Source of the DNA: Nocardia brasiliensis ATCC 700358
GTDB lineage: Bacteria; Actinomycetota; Actinomycetes; Mycobacteriales; Mycobacteriaceae
DNA length: 64,000 nucleotides
Assembly: GCF_000250675.2 (NCBI RefSeq)
Contig: NC_018681.1
Location: 9,238,001 to 9,302,000 of the forward strand
Direction: 5' to 3'
Below the pieces are notes generated by a model. It saw only the letters and a list, made by a program, of their open reading frames with translations, had not been told where the DNA came from and did no database searches. This document shows positions 50,949-60,620 of the stretch, one piece after another. Every line of letters begins with the position of its first letter. The first letter of the stretch is position 1. Both the position numbers and the translations under genes were made by a program.

Positions 50949-53900
50949 TCACCGCGGTGGCGGCAGGTGGGCGATCTGGATCGGTTCGGGTTCCCGGGAT
51001 CTCGTGACGAGCATGCCGCGGCCCGGGGGCAGGCAGGCGGCGCGGACGTTGCCGCCGAACAGGTTTCCCTCGTCGGCCGGTGCGCTCATCAGCAAAGTGG
51101 CGGCGGACACCTCACGGAGCCGGCCGAGCAGGCTGCCGTGCAGGGCACGGGCCAGGCCGGTCGCCCGGCGGGTGAGCACCACGTGCAGGCCGACGTCGTA
51201 GGCGGTCGACAGGAACTCCAGCAGCGGCTCCAGCGGGTCGCCGCCGTCGGTGACGACCAGGTCGTGGTCGTCCACGACGACATAGCATTCGGGGCCGGTC
51301 CACCAGGTGCGATCGTGCAATTGGTGCGGACCGATATCGGGTCCCGGGATGCGGGTCGCCAGGAGGTGGCACAGCTTGTCGACGGCGTCCGGAACCGTTG
51401 CGGCAGTGCCGCAATAGGCGCTCAGCCGATTCTCGTCCACCGCGCGCAGCAGCGTCCGCCGGTAGTCGATCAGCAGGATCTGTGCCTGCTCCGGCGTGGA
51501 ATTCTCCACGATGCCGCGCAGAATGTTGTGCAGCAGGGTGGTTTTCCCGTAGCCCTGGTCGGCGAAGGCCATGAAGTGCGGCTGCGCCTCGAAATCCAGT
51601 GCGAGCGGCGACAATTCCTGTTCGCCGAGGCCGATCACCACGTGTGTCGCATCCTGTGCGATACCGGTGTGCAGCGCCGAGCGCAGCACGTAGGTGCGCG
51701 GGATATCGAGCGGCAGCAGGCGCACCTCCGGCGCGCGGCGCGCACCGTAGATCGTGCGCAATTGCCGGGCGGCCGCGGCGATACCGCCCGGCAGGTGCTG
51801 CGGATCGGTATCCGCGTCCAGCCGCGGCAGCGCGATGAGCATGTGCAACTTGTCCGGCGAGAGCCCGCGCCCGGGGCGATCGGGCGGCACCGTGCCCGCG
51901 GCCTGCCGGTCCAGCTGGGAGTCGGCGGGATCACCGAGCCGCAACTCGATCAGGGTGCCGATGGTTTCCGGCATGGCGAGCCGGGAGCGGGTCCACGGCG
52001 GCAACGTGACCACGAGGTGGATGCCGCAGGGCGGTCCCTGCGTCGCCACGGTGACCAGCGTCTGCTCCAGGGCCGGGTAGTCCTGCTGCAGGATATCGAG
52101 TCCGTCGACGATCAGGAAGACATCGCCGTACTCGTCCGCGGACAGTGGATCCGCGGCGCGCTTGCCCGCCGGCAATTCGGCCAAGCGCGCTTTGTGCGAA
52201 CGGAATTCGTGCATCGAGGTGAGCCCGAGCTCGCGGAACCGCTGTTCTCGGCGCCCGACCAGTGCCGCGATCTCGGCGACGGTGCGCCGGACGCGGTCCG
52301 AATCACGGCGTCCGGCAACCGATCCCACGTGCGGGATGTCGGCGAGCCCGGCCAGCACGCCGCCCAGATCCAAGCAGTAGAACTGCACCTGCTCCGGGGT
52401 GTGCGTGGCCGCGGCGGCCACGATCAGGGTTCGCAGCGCCGTCGACTTGCCGGAGCGCGGCCCGCCGACGATCGCCATCTGGCCCGAACTACTGGACAGA
52501 TCGGCGACCAGCACGTCCCGGCGGTGTTTGCGCGGTACATCGACGACCCCGATCGGCAGCCGCAGCGCGCCGGGCAGATCAGCGGACAGAGTGGTATTCC
52601 ACTGCCGCAGCAGCATGCCCACCGTCGTCGAATCGCTCAGCGGCTCGGGCCAGATCTGATGCGCCACCGGGCCGTCGCGGCCGAGAGCGACGGCCAGCGA
52701 TTCCGCTACCGGCCGGTCGACGCCGCCGCCCACGGTGGCCGGGCCCGGGCCGGACGCGTACGCGGCCCGGAAACGGGTGACGGTACCCGCACCGATCCGC
52801 AGGTAGCCGAATCCGGGGATCCGCGGCAGGTGATAGGCATCGGTGGTGCCGAGCACCAGTCGCGACTCGGCGGGTGAAAAGGTGCGCAGCGCAATGCGAT
52901 ACGACAGATAGCTGTCCAGCGCACGCAGCCGCCACTCGTCCGGGCGTTGCGTGCCGAGCAGCAGATGCATGCCGAGCGAACGGCCCAGCCTGCCGATCCG
53001 CACCAGGACGTCGACGAAAGTCGAAGTCCCGGAGAGCAATTCCACGAACTCCTCGATCACGATGACGAGTTCGGGCAGCGGCGGCAGCGCCTTGCCGGTG
53101 GCGCGGGCTTGCTCGTATTCGCCGATCGTGGCGTACGGCCCGGCGTCCTGCAGCAACTGCTGGCGTCGCTCGATCTCGCCCGCGAGCACCTGCTGCAGCC
53201 GTTCCCGCAGGTAGAGATCCTGTTCCACATCGCGGACATGACCGGCCAAGTGCGGCAGGCAGGTCAGCGGTTGGAAGGTCGCGCCGCCCTTGAAATCGAC
53301 GAGCAGGAAGTTCACCCGGTCCGGAGGATGATGCAGGGCCAATCCGAGCACTATGGTGCGCAGCAGTTCGGACTTGCCCGCGCCGGTCGCGCCGACCACC
53401 AGCCCGTGCGGTCCCATGCCGCCGTCGCCGACCTGCTTCAGATCGATGAACACCGGCGCACCGGGACGCGTCGCGCCGATCGGGATCCGCAACATCTCCC
53501 GCGGCTGCCGATCCTGCCACCAGCGGGTGAGATCGGGCACCGTGACGTCCCCGATGCCGTGCAGCGCGGCGAAATCGACGTCGATATCGGCGCCGGCCTG
53601 CCCGGTCCCGGCACCGGCCGCGGTGTGCCGGGCGCGCAGCCTGGCCACCAGATCCGCTGCGCCATCGGTCATGTCGTCGACCAGCGTGGGATCGGCGGGT
53701 GGCTCGCGAATATCGGGCACCGCGATCCGGAAAGGCTGCTGCTGGTGCAGGGCCCACCCCGGACCCTCGGGCAGGCGCAGCGCGCGCTCCGGATCGATCC
53801 GGGAGTCGCCGGGCCGGTGCAGGCGCAGCTCGATCTGCACGGTCAGTAGCCGGGCCATCCAGTCCGGCACGTCGTTCCAGTCCCGGACGGTGGCGATCAC

Positions 53901-55292
53901 GTGCACGCCGAACTCCGGGCCGGCATCGGCGATCCGCCGCACCATCTCCGGCACGCGAGGCAGCTCCGCGAAATCGTCCCAGCGGTCCAGGATCAGGAAC
54001 AGGTCCGGTACCGGCCCCTCGGTCAGGCCGGCGCGAACCGCCCGCAGGTTAGCGGGCGAGTCGATGGTGTGCTTGCGGTACAGCCGCTTTCGGCTGCCGA
54101 TCTGCTCGAGCATGCGCCGCAACAACGCGTCCACCTGTTCGGGCTCGTCGTCACCGACCACGTCCGCGACATGCGGCAGGTCGCGCATGGAGCCCAGGCG
54201 ATTACTCGATTCCAGGACATGGATCCGCGCTTCGTCCGCGGAGTGGGTCAGCACCAGTGCGGCGACCAGGGTGCGCAGCAGCGTGCTCTTGCCCGAACCC
54301 GCCCGGCCGACGATGAGCAGGCCGTCGTCCGCACCGGCGAACTCCAGTTGCACGATATCGCCCGCCGTGCCGTCGGGCCGGCGCTGCCTGCCGATCGGCA
54401 CGGCCAATCGCGAAGTGCCCCACCAGTTCTCCGCGCGCAGCCCGGCGTCCTCGTCCACCTGCTCCAGGCGGCCGAGCAGACTGCCGAGCAGCACCCGGTC
54501 GCCGCTGTCGCTGGCCCCGGGGGTCCGGCGCCGGGTGCGGGCGATGAACACCTCGTCGTTGAGGAAGCCGTAGTGACTAGGTGTTTGGCGATCGGTGCGG
54601 CGGCGCACCTCCTCGCTGACATAGGTCCACAGGTCATGCGTGCTGATCTGACCGGTGCCGTTGCCCGCCAATCCCGCGGTGGTGATGCCGCTGACGATGG
54701 CCGAGGTGAACATCGACAGCGGCACGGAATCCTCGGTGGCGGAATGGATTCCGTCCTCGGCGATCTGCACGCCGGTGCAGGCGGTCATCACGCAGATGCC
54801 GTCGCCCGCGACGAGATGCTGGCCGACCCCGTCATCGATGCCGCCGGCCGCCTTGATCACATCGCTGCCGAGGAAGGCTCCGCTGTAACAGCAGTCCAGG
54901 AGGATGACCTTGGCCGTGGCGCTCGACTCGCGGATCAGCTCCTTGATGAACGACGACGACACCGCGGAACTGCTCGGCAGCGTCGGATCCGTGTTGCAGG
55001 CGGCCAGATACAGATTGCGACTCGTGCGAAAGCCGTGGCCGGAGTAGTAGAACAGCACGAGATCTTCCGAGCGCGCCGTGCGGAACAACCGTTCGATGCT
55101 GCGCTCGATCTCGGTTTTCGACTCGTTGACCAGGATTTCCGCGGGCTGGAATGCGCCGATACTGGGATCGTGCAGGAGGTTTCGCAGCTCGCGCGCGTCC
55201 GAGACCGGTGCGTAGAGCTGCGAGATCGCCGTCGAATGAAAGGTGTCGTTGGCGACGAACAGCGCGATCCGGCGGCCCCGGGGGCTAGTCAT
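50949..55292 (-). CDS. Caspase-like protease fused to an EccC-like multi-ATPase
   Basis: 1447 residues. Residues 1-255 are a caspase-like (C14) domain: LFVAND start, catalytic His86 in YYSGHGF and Cys135 in LLDCCYSGAF. Four P-loop modules of the FtsK/EccC type follow, with Walker A at 329-336 (GRAGSGKS), 634-641 (GATGAGKS), 943-950 (GGPRSGKS) and 1244-1251 (ADQGYGKT). Module 2 has VDFKGGATF and VIVIEEFVELL as in EccC ATPase 1. There is no membrane helix. The ATG at 55292 overlaps the EACC1 gene by 8 nt. Likely a sensor-effector of a conflict system in which ATPases control the protease; that is inference. Confidence 0.9.
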   Translation of the reverse strand: MTSPRGRRIALFVANDTFHSTAISQLYAPVSDARELRNLLHDPSIGAFQPAEILVNESKTEIERSIERLFRTARSEDLVLFYYSGHGFRTSRNLYLAACNTDPTLPSSSAVSSSFIKELIRESSATAKVILLDCCYSGAFLGSDVIKAAGGIDDGVGQHLVAGDGICVMTACTGVQIAEDGIHSATEDSVPLSMFTSAIVSGITTAGLAGNGTGQISTHDLWTYVSEEVRRRTDRQTPSHYGFLNDEVFIARTRRRTPGASDSGDRVLLGSLLGRLEQVDEDAGLRAENWWGTSRLAVPIGRQRRPDGTAGDIVQLEFAGADDGLLIVGRAGSGKSTLLRTLVAALVLTHSADEARIHVLESSNRLGSMRDLPHVADVVGDDEPEQVDALLRRMLEQIGSRKRLYRKHTIDSPANLRAVRAGLTEGPVPDLFLILDRWDDFAELPRVPEMVRRIADAGPEFGVHVIATVRDWNDVPDWMARLLTVQIELRLHRPGDSRIDPERALRLPEGPGWALHQQQPFRIAVPDIREPPADPTLVDDMTDGAADLVARLRARHTAAGAGTGQAGADIDVDFAALHGIGDVTVPDLTRWWQDRQPREMLRIPIGATRPGAPVFIDLKQVGDGGMGPHGLVVGATGAGKSELLRTIVLGLALHHPPDRVNFLLVDFKGGATFQPLTCLPHLAGHVRDVEQDLYLRERLQQVLAGEIERRQQLLQDAGPYATIGEYEQARATGKALPPLPELVIVIEEFVELLSGTSTFVDVLVRIGRLGRSLGMHLLLGTQRPDEWRLRALDSYLSYRIALRTFSPAESRLVLGTTDAYHLPRIPGFGYLRIGAGTVTRFRAAYASGPGPATVGGGVDRPVAESLAVALGRDGPVAHQIWPEPLSDSTTVGMLLRQWNTTLSADLPGALRLPIGVVDVPRKHRRDVLVADLSSSSGQMAIVGGPRSGKSTALRTLIVAAAATHTPEQVQFYCLDLGGVLAGLADIPHVGSVAGRRDSDRVRRTVAEIAALVGRREQRFRELGLTSMHEFRSHKARLAELPAGKRAADPLSADEYGDVFLIVDGLDILQQDYPALEQTLVTVATQGPPCGIHLVVTLPPWTRSRLAMPETIGTLIELRLGDPADSQLDRQAAGTVPPDRPGRGLSPDKLHMLIALPRLDADTDPQHLPGGIAAAARQLRTIYGARRAPEVRLLPLDIPRTYVLRSALHTGIAQDATHVVIGLGEQELSPLALDFEAQPHFMAFADQGYGKTTLLHNILRGIVENSTPEQAQILLIDYRRTLLRAVDENRLSAYCGTAATVPDAVDKLCHLLATRIPGPDIGPHQLHDRTWWTGPECYVVVDDHDLVVTDGGDPLEPLLEFLSTAYDVGLHVVLTRRATGLARALHGSLLGRLREVSAATLLMSAPADEGNLFGGNVRAACLPPGRGMLVTRSREPEPIQIAHLPPPR

Positions 55293-55653
55293 CGCCTAAC
55301 AGACTCCGTAACTGATCGACGACGCCGTCGACCTGCCCATCGGTCGGCCGGACGATCGTGACGCCACGGTTGCCCTTACGGACCGTGACGGATTCGGCCC
55401 GGTTCCGCGCGAGAAACCGGATGACGATATCGCGAACGGCCCAGGACGCGGCGCTGAGCGCACCTCCGGACACGAGCAACTGACCGAGCTCGACCGCGGT
55501 ACCGGACTTCGTGCCGGAACTGCCGGCCTTGGTCACCGGCTCGACCGCCACGCCCGAGATCTCGCGCAGCTCCTCGGCCAGCTCGTCGGCCAGCCGATCG
55601 AGCCGCTGTTCCTCCCGCGGATCGACGGTGACGATGAACAACACGTCGGCCAT
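55285..55653 (-). CDS. EACC1 (effector-associated constant component 1) protein
   Basis: 122 residues, alpha/beta: a DVLFIVTVDP strand, an ELAEELREISGV helix, a Gly/Ser-rich GSSGTKSGTAVELGQLLVSGG segment, a hydrophobic helix and a final VTVRKGNRGVTIVRP hairpin. This layout is that of EACC1, the constant component of NTP-dependent conflict systems in multicellular bacteria. The ATG has GGGGAGG 7 nt upstream. It overlaps the caspase gene by 8 nt. A TAGAAT box (55700-55705, minus strand) 46 nt upstream may start its own transcript. Confidence 0.75.
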   Translation of the reverse strand: MADVLFIVTVDPREEQRLDRLADELAEELREISGVAVEPVTKAGSSGTKSGTAVELGQLLVSGGALSAASWAVRDIVIRFLARNRAESVTVRKGNRGVTIVRPTDGQVDGVVDQLRSLLGDD

Positions 55654-55792
55654 CGATATGCCTCCCCTTTTCGACTGCCGCATCCCACGGCACACCGTCA
55701 TTCTAGTGCGTGGGACGGCAAACGAGCTGCGGTCTTGCACCTATGGGATAACAACCGGGCCGCCGGTGCGGCGGTGGTTCGGCCGTGCGTGC

Positions 55793-56779
55793 TCACCAGT
55801 CGTGGCTGATGATCTTCGAATTACGCAGTGCGCGCAGCGTCGCGGTGGTCATGCGGTCGCGCAGCTGCCCGACCCGCGCGGTCCACTGCCGGGTGAAGCC
55901 GGGATCGGCTTCCAGGCCCTCCCACAGTCGCCGCAGCTGCGGTGCCGTGTGCGCGCCCGGCATCCAGAGCGGCACAAGCTGTTCCAGCAGGGGCACGAGT
56001 TGTTCCAGCACCATCTCGGTTTCGTGGTCGGCCCTGGCGCCGCGGTCGGCTACCTGGCCGATGGTGGTGAGCAGCCAGTCGTGAATAGCGAGATCCTCGC
56101 AGAAGCGCTGTGCCACAGCGGCATCCTGCGGTCCCAGGGTGAGTCGCACGGTGCGTAGCGAATCGCTCGCCAAATGAAACGCGAAGCGGGGCAGGCAGTC
56201 CGGCTCCGGCGACACCTCGACGGACCAGCGCAGTCGCGTGCTGCCCGCGCGGAACGGCACCTTCTGGTCGAGTCGCGGGTCGACCCGGGTGAAGGTGGAC
56301 ATGCGCTGGCTGACCGAGGTCAGATCCAGTTGCTCGGCGTCCTGCGCGTGCAGGTGGCCGTCCGCGATCCGGCCGGCCGGTCGTGCGCCGAGCGCGCTCA
56401 CCGCGTCGACGGTGCCCGGCCTGCTCAGGTAGTACGACCACGGTTGCCGGTCCTGCGCCCGCATCACCCTGGTGTGCGACGAGCCCTGCAACACCCGGCC
56501 GCCGATCACCACCGTGCGCGAGGCGACGGTGCCGATCACGTGAATGTGCTTGCCCGACATGGGGATCAGATCGCAGTCCACACCTTCGAAACGGTTCGGC
56601 GACACCACCAGGGGCATCGGCCGCGCCCGCGCGGTCACCGCGATGCCGGGTTGCACCGCGCTCAGCAGCTCGACCCCGGCGGTCGTGTCCAGCACGTTCC
56701 GGGACGGCAGCAGGCAGGTGTGGATCTCGCCGAGCACGACCAGCGGCGGATCCTCGGATGCCACGACGGCCTCGTTCAC
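55793..56779 (-). CDS. SCO2521-like protein of the caspase locus
   Basis: 328 residues, no membrane segment. The first 110 residues are beta-rich (LVVLGEIHTCLLPSRNVLD, IHVIGTVASRTVVIGGRV), the C-terminal 150 helical. Order and lengths of this and the next three genes recall the SCO2521-SCO2524 set of Streptomyces coelicolor, named only by locus. The GTG at 56779 has GGAGCGTGAG upstream, 1 nt after the upstream stop. Function unknown. Name from memory of gene order, so moderate confidence. Confidence 0.65.
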   Translation of the reverse strand: MNEAVVASEDPPLVVLGEIHTCLLPSRNVLDTTAGVELLSAVQPGIAVTARARPMPLVVSPNRFEGVDCDLIPMSGKHIHVIGTVASRTVVIGGRVLQGSSHTRVMRAQDRQPWSYYLSRPGTVDAVSALGARPAGRIADGHLHAQDAEQLDLTSVSQRMSTFTRVDPRLDQKVPFRAGSTRLRWSVEVSPEPDCLPRFAFHLASDSLRTVRLTLGPQDAAVAQRFCEDLAIHDWLLTTIGQVADRGARADHETEMVLEQLVPLLEQLVPLWMPGAHTAPQLRRLWEGLEADPGFTRQWTARVGQLRDRMTTATLRALRNSKIISHDW

Positions 56780-56780
56780 C

Positions 56781-57809
56781 TCACGCTCCGACCGCGCGCG
56801 GGAGCTTGGCGACCTCGTCGACGAACATGTGGGACAACCGGCCGGTGACCTCGCGCGGAATCGTGATCCGTTCGCCCGCAGCGCGTTCGACGGCCTTCGC
56901 CAGGACTTCCTGGTCGATGACGATGTGGTCCAGAATCGTCTGCACCGCGTGCTCGATCCGCACATACTCCCGCGGCAGAATGGACAGCGCGCGGTAGGCC
57001 TCGAACGCCGCCGCCTGCGGGTTCAACTTGACCACCGAGGGCATTTCCCACCAGCGGTCCGGCCACGGCCCGTCGTGCGGCTGCGGTTCGACCACCGCTT
57101 TGCCCTCGTAACGCACCATGCCCAGACGCAGGAGTTGCCAGACCGCGGCCAGGAACGGGCACGACCACCGGGTGTGCTCTTCCCCGTCCTTGTTGATCTG
57201 GGTGTTCCACAGCTCGATGTCCAGGAAGATGGTGTGCTCGCGGGACGCGAACTCCTCCGGCGTGCGGTATTCCGCCACCTGCATCGCCTGCCCCGAATCG
57301 TGGTCGGAGGAACGCCGTCCGTTGCACAACCAGCCGGATTCCACATCCGGCGGGCGCCGTCCCGTCGTCTGCTTCAACGGCTCGGCGACGACCCAGGACG
57401 CGATCATCTCGGCCAGCTCGATCTGCTGCCCGGTCATGCGGCCGTTGACATACAACGGCGTTTCCCAGCAACCCGCCTCGCGCGCGAGATAGTCGATGCG
57501 CAGGTCGCATTCGGCGGCGATACCGAGCACCTTGGGCAGGATCTCACTCGGTTTGGTATTCGCGCCGAAGTAGTCGTCGATCAGGAAACACGTACTCACC
57601 CGGGCGGATTCGCCGTATTCGGCCTTGGCGTCCCTGGTGTACAGATCGACCAGCCGGGCCACCTGCCGGAAATGGGCGCGGATCTTGTCCTCGCCGTTCA
57701 CCAGGCTCTTCATATAGAAATGCCCGGTTTCGATGGAGAGGTGCGCGAAGTTCACGCCGGCCACCGGAACCTGCTCGGTCGCCTCGCTGTAGACGGTGAC
57801 ACCGTTCAT
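56781..57809 (-). CDS. SCO2522-like protein of the caspase locus
   Basis: 342 residues, no membrane segment or known catalytic motif. VNFAHLSIETGHFYMKSL near the start and STCFLIDDYF around residue 85 are conserved-looking; acidic and Trp-rich stretches follow (LDIELWNTQ, WPDRWWEMPSVV). The order of neighbours suggests the SCO2522 family. I chose the ATG at 57809, 2 nt after the upstream stop; a GTG at 57830 would overlap. Co-transcribed with its neighbours. Function unknown. Confidence 0.65.
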   Translation of the reverse strand: MNGVTVYSEATEQVPVAGVNFAHLSIETGHFYMKSLVNGEDKIRAHFRQVARLVDLYTRDAKAEYGESARVSTCFLIDDYFGANTKPSEILPKVLGIAAECDLRIDYLAREAGCWETPLYVNGRMTGQQIELAEMIASWVVAEPLKQTTGRRPPDVESGWLCNGRRSSDHDSGQAMQVAEYRTPEEFASREHTIFLDIELWNTQINKDGEEHTRWSCPFLAAVWQLLRLGMVRYEGKAVVEPQPHDGPWPDRWWEMPSVVKLNPQAAAFEAYRALSILPREYVRIEHAVQTILDHIVIDQEVLAKAVERAAGERITIPREVTGRLSHMFVDEVAKLPRAVGA

Positions 57810-57811
57810 CG

Positions 57812-58741
57812 TCAGTAGAGCCTCTCCCACGTCGCGACGTTCATGAGGCCGTCGGCCAGCTCCTCGAAAGCCTCGACCGTGCCTTTGTTCGCGATATTAC
57901 GGTCGACGTCGGAATCGAGGATCAGCTGCTCGCGCCACTGGAGCATAGGTTCCACCGGGGTGGTACCCAGCGTGACGCTCTCGCCGAGCTGATTTCTTTG
58001 CGCCAGATATTCCAGCGCCCTGTTCTGTTCGCGTAACCAGGCCCACTGGGGCCCGCGGTCCTTGTCGCCTTCACCCTCGTTCGTGTCCGGCACCGCGGTG
58101 CGGACGTAACGGACCGAGTCCAGCAGCCGGCCCGCGTCGTGCCCGCAACTCGTACCCGTCTCCAACAGGCCGTTCGGGCCGTGCACCAGCCCGTTCGCGG
58201 CCAGAATATGCTGGCGCGTCCACCGGTGGAAAACCAGCCAGCGCGACTCGACCGCCTGCAGCGGCTCGGCCGCCGTGGCGCGCAACACGATTTCCAGGGC
58301 CGCCGACCGGCCCGAGCTGAGGTCGACGAATATCACATCGAATTCTTGCTGGCAGATCACCATCAATTCGATGCATTTCTTCACTACCTGCTCGGTGGCC
58401 GCGAATTCACCGCCGCCGCGATCGCCGGGGAACAGCGTCAGCTCGTACGGATGCCTTATGGCACGCAGGTTCTCGCGATTGGTCTGCGACCGAATATCGT
58501 AGCGGACCGGCGGGTTCACCGCGCCGGTAAAATACTGATGCAGGCCGTTTCCCTCGACCACGCCGCGATCCATCTTCTCGATTTCGAACAACGCGCCCGA
58601 GGTGGGCGAGCCGAAATCGAAATCGAGATAGGCGACTCGGTAGTCCTTCGCGCTCAGTCGATAGGCGAGATTACAGCTGGTCACCGAGCGGCCGGTGCCA
58701 CCCTTGTCGGAGGTCGAGAAAACCAGGACGGAATCGCTCAA
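57812..58741 (-). CDS. Variant P-loop ATPase (ParA/MinD-like, SCO2523-like)
   Basis: 309 residues of ParA/MinD/SIMIBI type. The P-loop is KGGTGRS (13-19): the signature Lys13 is kept, but the Walker Lys is replaced by Arg18. AYLDFDFGSPTSG is switch-like and VIFVDLSSG the Walker B. This matches the variant P-loop described for SCO2523-type proteins. A TTG at 58741 has GAGAGG at 8 nt; a GTG at 58750 is an alternative. The gap to the upstream stop is 1 nt. Probably binds nucleotide and acts as a switch; hydrolysis is uncertain. Confidence 0.75.
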   Translation of the reverse strand: MSDSVLVFSTSDKGGTGRSVTSCNLAYRLSAKDYRVAYLDFDFGSPTSGALFEIEKMDRGVVEGNGLHQYFTGAVNPPVRYDIRSQTNRENLRAIRHPYELTLFPGDRGGGEFAATEQVVKKCIELMVICQQEFDVIFVDLSSGRSAALEIVLRATAAEPLQAVESRWLVFHRWTRQHILAANGLVHGPNGLLETGTSCGHDAGRLLDSVRYVRTAVPDTNEGEGDKDRGPQWAWLREQNRALEYLAQRNQLGESVTLGTTPVEPMLQWREQLILDSDVDRNIANKGTVEAFEELADGLMNVATWERLY

Positions 58742-58742
58742 G

Positions 58743-60620
58743 CTACTCACCTCTCCTGGCATCGAGGCTGGCCACTTCCAGCGCGTCCAGCTCACGCAGC
58801 GCCTGATCGCAGAGGCTGAACGCCGTCGCGGGCCGCTCGTCGATCAAAACGCTGGCGCGCAAAAGGTTTTTCTCGATGTTCTCCAGTGCCCGGCGATTCG
58901 GCGTGTTGTCCTTCTCGCTGAGGTCGAGGAAGCGCTGATTGAGCAGGTGATCGGCTTCGTCGAGCAATTCCAGCGCCCGCGTCACCGAGGTGGGGGACCG
59001 GAACGGCGGATTCTGGTACGACGCCTCGGCGACGACCAGGCACTCGATGATGCGTTCGGTGAAATACCAGGAGGGTTCCTGCACCCGATCCGCAACGGGC
59101 TCGACCGGCTCGCCGGTCGGCGACGGCTCGGCGAACACGCGCGCCGCATCGTCCCACAGGCCCTTGGCCTGCCCGGCCGGAAACGCGCGCCGCTCCAGGT
59201 GATCCATGGTCGCCTGCGCCAGTTCCAGCAGCTGCCTGCGCGTCGACAGGGTGCGCGACAGCTGCGCCGCCTGCAGGATGCGCTTCAGCAACATCGGGCC
59301 GTAGTCCGAGACCGACCAGGCCAGTACCGGTCCGTCGTCGATGGCCTCGATGCCCTGCAGGGTCAGCAGCACGCCCGGAATATGCAGGGCTCGTGCGGGA
59401 TCTTGCTCGGTGAGTCTGCGGGTGATCCGGCCGCGGCGGGCCAGCTCGTCGAAAATCTTGGTGGCCCTGGTGAGGTCGTCGTCGTCGGCTTCGCGGGCGA
59501 TCAGGTCCTGGATCAGCAGGCCGGAGACGCAAAGACTGAAATAGTCGGACTCCTCGCCGTCGGAGGTCCGCCAGGGAATGTCCTCGAGCGGCCAGTCGCC
59601 GTCGCCGTACCGGGCCATGGCCGACCAATACCGCTGCGCGAGATCCCAGCGCAGTTGCAGCGCGTCGGCCAGGCGTCGCTGGTCGGCGTCGAGCAGGTCC
59701 AGCTCGCGGGTGCGCGGCTGGGTCAAGTCGTTGATGCCGTCCAAGGCGGTGATGGTGAAATACAGGTAGGGCTGCCCGATCGCGTAGCCGTCCGATTTGG
59801 CGGTCGGCACATCGACGAAGTCGATGACCTCGGCGCCCTTGACCACGCCCCAGCTCCAGCCGCACTCGAACATCAGCGCGGGGCTTTCCAGGTCGGCCTG
59901 CGGGGTCTTGTTCAGCGTGACATCTCGCAGCAGTCGGCCGCGGACGCGTTCGAGCCGCTTCGCGACGCCGCTCACCACCGAATCCGATTCCGCGCCAGTT
60001 TGGTTGAACATGCTGAGCATCGCGAGACCACGGTCGGTCTCGGGGTCCACCGATTGCACGACGAAACTGCGGACCAGGCCGATCATGGCGGCGGTGAGCC
60101 GCTTCCTGAGCCGCTCCTCGACCGGCTTGATCAGGATCTCCAGCCGCGGCTGATCGCCGCCACCGGTCGGATCGCGCAGGGCGCGAAGGTATTGCAGTCC
60201 GGCCAGGCAGAGCGACAGCGACATCGAATAGGAGTCGACCACGTCGACTTCTCGCTGCTTCTCCGACGCTTGCTCGCCCGCGCCCGCACGCAGGTAGCTG
60301 CCCGCGGAGAAGACCGGCTCCTCGTCGCGCTCGTAGCGGCGCAGGTAGTCGTCCAGGATCTCGACGATCTTCAAGCCGATGCGGCGTTCCCGGCCGAACG
60401 GTTTCAGCGTGGCTCGGACGTCGTCGGCGATCTGGTCGGGGTTGTGCAGCGCGAAGCTGGTGATCTGGGTAGCGGGGTAGAGCAGGCACAGCAGTTGTTC
60501 TGCGTCACTGATGGAGTTCGAGCCGTCCCGCCCGCCCCACATCCAGGTATCGTCTCGGTAGCAGGCCGCCAGCAGGGAACTCCACACATTCAGAATCTGC
60601 CGCCGTGGCTGGATTCTCAT
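58743..60620 (-). CDS. SCO2524-like protein of the caspase locus
   Basis: 625 residues, mostly helical, no signal peptide or membrane helix. Residues 1-60 are WSSLLAACYRDDTWMWGGRDG-like and conserved-looking; the rest resembles a helical-repeat array, without clear TPR consensus. It is the first gene of the minus-strand unit; the ATG has GAAAGG at 9 nt. By order it matches SCO2524. Function unknown; a scaffold or sensor role is only a guess. Confidence 0.65.
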   Translation of the reverse strand: MRIQPRRQILNVWSSLLAACYRDDTWMWGGRDGSNSISDAEQLLCLLYPATQITSFALHNPDQIADDVRATLKPFGRERRIGLKIVEILDDYLRRYERDEEPVFSAGSYLRAGAGEQASEKQREVDVVDSYSMSLSLCLAGLQYLRALRDPTGGGDQPRLEILIKPVEERLRKRLTAAMIGLVRSFVVQSVDPETDRGLAMLSMFNQTGAESDSVVSGVAKRLERVRGRLLRDVTLNKTPQADLESPALMFECGWSWGVVKGAEVIDFVDVPTAKSDGYAIGQPYLYFTITALDGINDLTQPRTRELDLLDADQRRLADALQLRWDLAQRYWSAMARYGDGDWPLEDIPWRTSDGEESDYFSLCVSGLLIQDLIAREADDDDLTRATKIFDELARRGRITRRLTEQDPARALHIPGVLLTLQGIEAIDDGPVLAWSVSDYGPMLLKRILQAAQLSRTLSTRRQLLELAQATMDHLERRAFPAGQAKGLWDDAARVFAEPSPTGEPVEPVADRVQEPSWYFTERIIECLVVAEASYQNPPFRSPTSVTRALELLDEADHLLNQRFLDLSEKDNTPNRRALENIEKNLLRASVLIDERPATAFSLCDQALRELDALEVASLDARRGE

